Shown one piece after another: positions 6,309 through 7,672 of a stretch of 7,672 nt of DNA. The DNA lies in assembly GCA_030528665.1 (NCBI GenBank), contig JAUMYK010000024.1, forward strand, positions 7,033-14,704, read 5' to 3'. The position numbers and the translations under genes were made by a program. Under the pieces are notes generated by a model. That model was not told the origin of the DNA. It was given only the letters and a program-made list of their open reading frames with translations, and did not search any database. The stretch comes from a bacterium (GTDB lineage Bacteria > Patescibacteria > JAEDAM01 > Absconditabacterales > Absconditicoccaceae). Within the stretch, counting starts at the first letter, position 1, and every line of letters begins with the position of its first letter.

Positions 6309-6770
6309 ATGAAACACAATTGATTTGAAGTTAAAATCTCAGATATGCTGAGGAGTAAGGTTACCGATACATTAACATTTGAACAAAAGCGTATTCCGAG
6401 TATTGAAAACCTCACATCTCAAGGGGCATCTGGAAGGATTACTTTGTATTCCTTAGGTGAGGATGCAATTTTTGCAAAAATTGAGCAGCTCCACTGTGCT
6501 GTATCGCAAAGCTGTGACCGCTGTGGAGCAGAATATGTTGAAGATTTGCTCATTCAGGACTATAGTGCAAAATATGTGATACAATTGGATCATGGAGAGG
6601 ATAGTGAAGAAGATATTTTGTTGATTGATACTAAAAATGGAGTGATTGATCTCGAGGAATTGATCTATCATGCGATCAAATTGCAAGAACCTTTTGTGAA
6701 CTATTGTCAAAGGTGTAGAGCAGAGGAGAGGCAGAATGAAGATTGAGAAGAGCGGAGTGAAGAGGTGTAA
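6309..6770 (+). CDS. yceD: YceD/DUF177 family protein, read through two UGA-Gly codons
   Basis: 153-residue member of the YceD (DUF177) family, linked in other bacteria and plants to accumulation of 23S rRNA and ribosomal protein L32; the exact activity is not settled. The N-terminus KISDMLR (9-15) matches the usual start of the family. CDRC (69-72) and, near the C-terminus, DLEELIYHAIKLQEPF (114-129) followed by CQRC (133-136) give the family's core and a possible four-Cys metal site. ATG 6309 is preferred over the internal ATG 6345, because only the longer form has the family N-terminus; it requires UGA 6321-6323 to be read as Gly5. A second UGA (Gly146) leads into a short acidic tail EERSEEV before TAA. 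Purine-rich AGAAGA lies just upstream of the start. rpmF (L32), often next to yceD, does not follow. It is divergent from the pilin operon. Confidence 0.88.
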
Positions 6771-6831
6771 TGGACTGGTATTATGGATTTAGTTTCTACT
6801 ACTCCATGCCTGTCTCTGTTATTACAGACTT

Positions 6832-6848
6832 GATCTACAATCTAGATC
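6832..6848. repeat. Small hairpin downstream of yceD
   Basis: GATCTA and TAGATC form a perfect 6-bp stem with a 5-base loop (CAATC). It lies between the ends of the convergent yceD and hypothetical genes, next to the larger inverted repeat. It may contribute to transcription termination or RNA 3' end stability; there is no following T-run. Confidence 0.35.
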
Positions 6849-6851
6849 CTG

Positions 6852-6915
6852 AGTCAAGTTTTCCGACTACCATCGAGAATAGGCAGGATGGTAAGTCGAG
6901 CGAGAAAAGTTGACT
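6852..6915. terminator. Long imperfect inverted repeat between convergent genes, possible bidirectional terminator
   Basis: The left arm 6852-6874 pairs with the right arm 6887-6915. Segments pair as AGTCAA/TTGACT, TTTTC/GAAAA, CGAC/GTCG and TACCATC/GATGGTA, interrupted by one G-G mismatch, a 5-base bulge (6899-6903) and a 1-base bulge (6894), around a 12-base loop. That gives 22 base pairs. The right arm reaches into the TAG stop of the minus-strand gene. Position between two converging genes suits a bidirectional terminator, but there is no clear U-tract on either strand, so it may instead be an RNA-stabilising hairpin or a repeat-element remnant. Confidence 0.45.
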
Positions 6916-7483
6916 ATCTTCTCTCATAGAGATGATTGAAAATCTGATTTTTAAGCTCTTCGTGAGGGGTAGCTTTGATAAAATGCTGGATAATGAGGAT
7001 CACAAGATTGACAAAAGCAGATTGATTGATTGGAATATTATCGTGATAAGTGGCAGAAAGTTGTTCGAGATAGTGGATGTAGGCTTTGACAGAGGAGTTA
7101 GCCTTCTCAGGATCCAAACGCTTGTAAAAAGTCAGAATTTTATATTCTTCTGCCTCTTTGAGAAAAAAAGGGATAAAAAAGCCAGCAATTACCTTAGTAT
7201 TTGCATCTTTTCTGAGATAGGTGATATTATTTTCTGGGTTGATGGTTTTAAAAAAAGTATTGTAGATCGAGGAGATGAGTTCTTCGTTTTGAATTTTTTT
7301 GAGCAACATCGCCAAAAAGAGGGCAAAATGCTGATTGATTGCTTTATCTTTTTTGATCTCTTGAGCTACTTTTTGAGCTTTTTGGTTTTCTTCTTGGGCT
7401 CTTTTGACGGCTTCTTCTCCGACTTGGTTAATGTCACTTCTTAGATTCCCCAAATCCTCTACACTTCCTAGTATTTCAGTCAT
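6914..7483 (-). CDS. Unrecognised protein with coiled-coil-like N-terminal segment
   Basis: 189-residue protein that I do not recognise. It has no UGA codon and ends at TAG, so both codes read it the same way. No signal peptide is present, so it is probably cytoplasmic. Residues about 20-50 (VGEEAVKRAQEENQKAQKVA and on) are charged and Ala/Gln-rich, as in a coiled coil. The rest alternates amphipathic and hydrophobic stretches (LFLAMLLKKI, about 56-64; VIAGFFIPFFLKE, 98-110; FVNLVILIIQHFI, 157-169) and looks alpha-helical; these are too interrupted by polar residues to call transmembrane segments. The start ATG at 7483 has no Shine-Dalgarno sequence but lies downstream of a plausible TTGAAT/TACATT promoter. 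It is flanked by the divergent tRNA-Ser and the convergent yceD. An antisense frame is also long and open, but this strand has the natural codon choice and balanced amino-acid content. Confidence 0.75.
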   Translation of the reverse strand: MTEILGSVEDLGNLRSDINQVGEEAVKRAQEENQKAQKVAQEIKKDKAINQHFALFLAMLLKKIQNEELISSIYNTFFKTINPENNITYLRKDANTKVIAGFFIPFFLKEAEEYKILTFYKRLDPEKANSSVKAYIHYLEQLSATYHDNIPINQSAFVNLVILIIQHFIKATPHEELKNQIFNHLYERR

Positions 7484-7515
7484 CTTTTATCAAAAAAGAG
7501 TAAAATTCTGACTCT

Positions 7516-7543
7516 AATGTATGGTTTTTGCCTTGAAATTCAA
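7516..7543 (-). promoter_or_regulatory. Putative promoter of the hypothetical gene
   Basis: On the minus strand TTGAAT (7543-7538) and TACATT (7521-7516) with a 16-base spacer, about 33 bases before the ATG. Its -35 shares an 11-bp palindrome (TTGAAATTCAA, 7533-7543) with the -35 of the divergent tRNA promoter. Confidence 0.35.
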
Positions 7544-7562
7544 ATCCAATTCACTATATACT
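7533..7562 (+). promoter_or_regulatory. Putative tRNA-Ser promoter
   Basis: TTGAAA (7533-7538) and TATACT (7557-7562) with an 18-base spacer; an overlapping TATATA gives 16. Transcription would start about 8 bases before the tRNA, a normal distance. The -35 is one half of the palindrome shared with the divergent minus-strand promoter. Confidence 0.5.
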
Positions 7563-7576
7563 ACTTGTCGCATTTG

Positions 7577-7663
7577 GGTGAGGTGGATGAGAGGCTGAAA
7601 TCAACTCACTGCTAACGAGTCAGACGAGAAATCGTCTCGAGGGTTCGAATCCCTCCCTCACCG
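7577..7663 (+). tRNA. tRNA-Ser(GCU)
   Basis: A complete class II tRNA. The acceptor stem GGTGAGG (7577-7583) pairs with CCTCACC (7656-7662), with discriminator G at 7663. The D arm has a 3-bp stem and a loop containing GG. The anticodon loop CTGCTAA (7609-7615) has anticodon GCT at 7611-7613, decoding AGC and AGU; the last pair of the anticodon stem is an A-C mismatch. The long variable arm AGACGA/TCGTCT with a GAAA loop (7622-7637) is typical of serine tRNAs. The T arm GAGGG-TTCGAAT-CCCTC (7639-7655) is perfect. CCA is not encoded (AGT follows), so it must be added after transcription. Confidence 0.96.
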
Positions 7664-7672
7664 AGTTGCGGT

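Noticed and set aside
6345..6770. yceD starting at the internal ATG 6345
   Set aside because: It would remove the family-typical KISDMLR N-terminus; the longer frame from 6309 is open once UGA is read as Gly.
6770..7444. Plus-strand frame starting in a TAATG overlap with the yceD stop and open for over 220 codons with UGA as Gly
   Set aside because: Most of it is antisense to the minus-strand 189-residue gene, which has better codon choice and a natural composition. The plus product is a Phe/Ile/Asp-rich sequence with no motif, and the overlap start alone is not enough.
1..7672. CRISPR array, insertion sequence, phage or defence system
   Set aside because: No spaced direct repeats, transposase, integrase, nuclease or toxin-antitoxin signatures were seen on either strand.

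Overview
The window comes from a bacterium that reads UGA as glycine (translation table 25). That code is known from Gracilibacteria (BD1-5) and Absconditabacteria (SR1) of the Candidate Phyla Radiation. Under the standard code most genes here look broken. With UGA = Gly, eight of the nine genes close cleanly at UAA or UAG and none closes at UGA; the ninth runs off the left edge. Thirteen in-frame UGA codons fall in seven genes. Three sit where a conserved protein must have glycine: the Walker A loop of TsaE and the prepilin-peptidase site of two pilin-like proteins. The DNA is AT-rich, several starts lack a recognisable Shine-Dalgarno sequence, and the presence of CPR-style minor pilins also fits.

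Layout. Bases 1-3260 (minus strand) hold three consecutive lipoprotein genes. The two distal ones share a GxEPFW domain and a nearly identical leader, so they look like a tandem duplication. Bases 3261-3570 are a non-coding divergent region. Bases 3571-3963 (plus) encode TsaE, the ATPase of tRNA t6A synthesis. Bases 3989-6143 (minus) are a three-gene operon of minor pilins in the order PilV/GspI-like, PilW/GspJ-like, PilX/GspK-like, probably the tip complex of a type IV pilus. Bases 6144-6308 are a divergent control region with a 17-bp palindrome and a leader hairpin. Bases 6309-6770 (plus) encode a YceD/DUF177 protein. Bases 6771-6913 contain a long imperfect inverted repeat between convergent genes. 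Bases 6914-7483 (minus) encode an unrecognised protein with a coiled-coil-like N-terminal part. Bases 7577-7663 (plus) are a tRNA-Ser(GCU).

How the genes fit together. The cell-surface genes (lipoproteins, pilins) are all on the minus strand, and the RNA-translation genes (tsaE, yceD, tRNA-Ser) are all on the plus strand. The pilin cluster is the only clear functional module: its three proteins should be processed by one prepilin peptidase and assembled together. No mobile element, CRISPR array or defence system is visible.

The most interesting loose end is codon CGA. In tsaE the only CGA falls where the family has an almost invariant tryptophan. CGA/CGG reassignment to Trp has been proposed for Absconditabacteria, but most other CGA and CGG codons here sit in contexts that suit arginine, so the question stays open.
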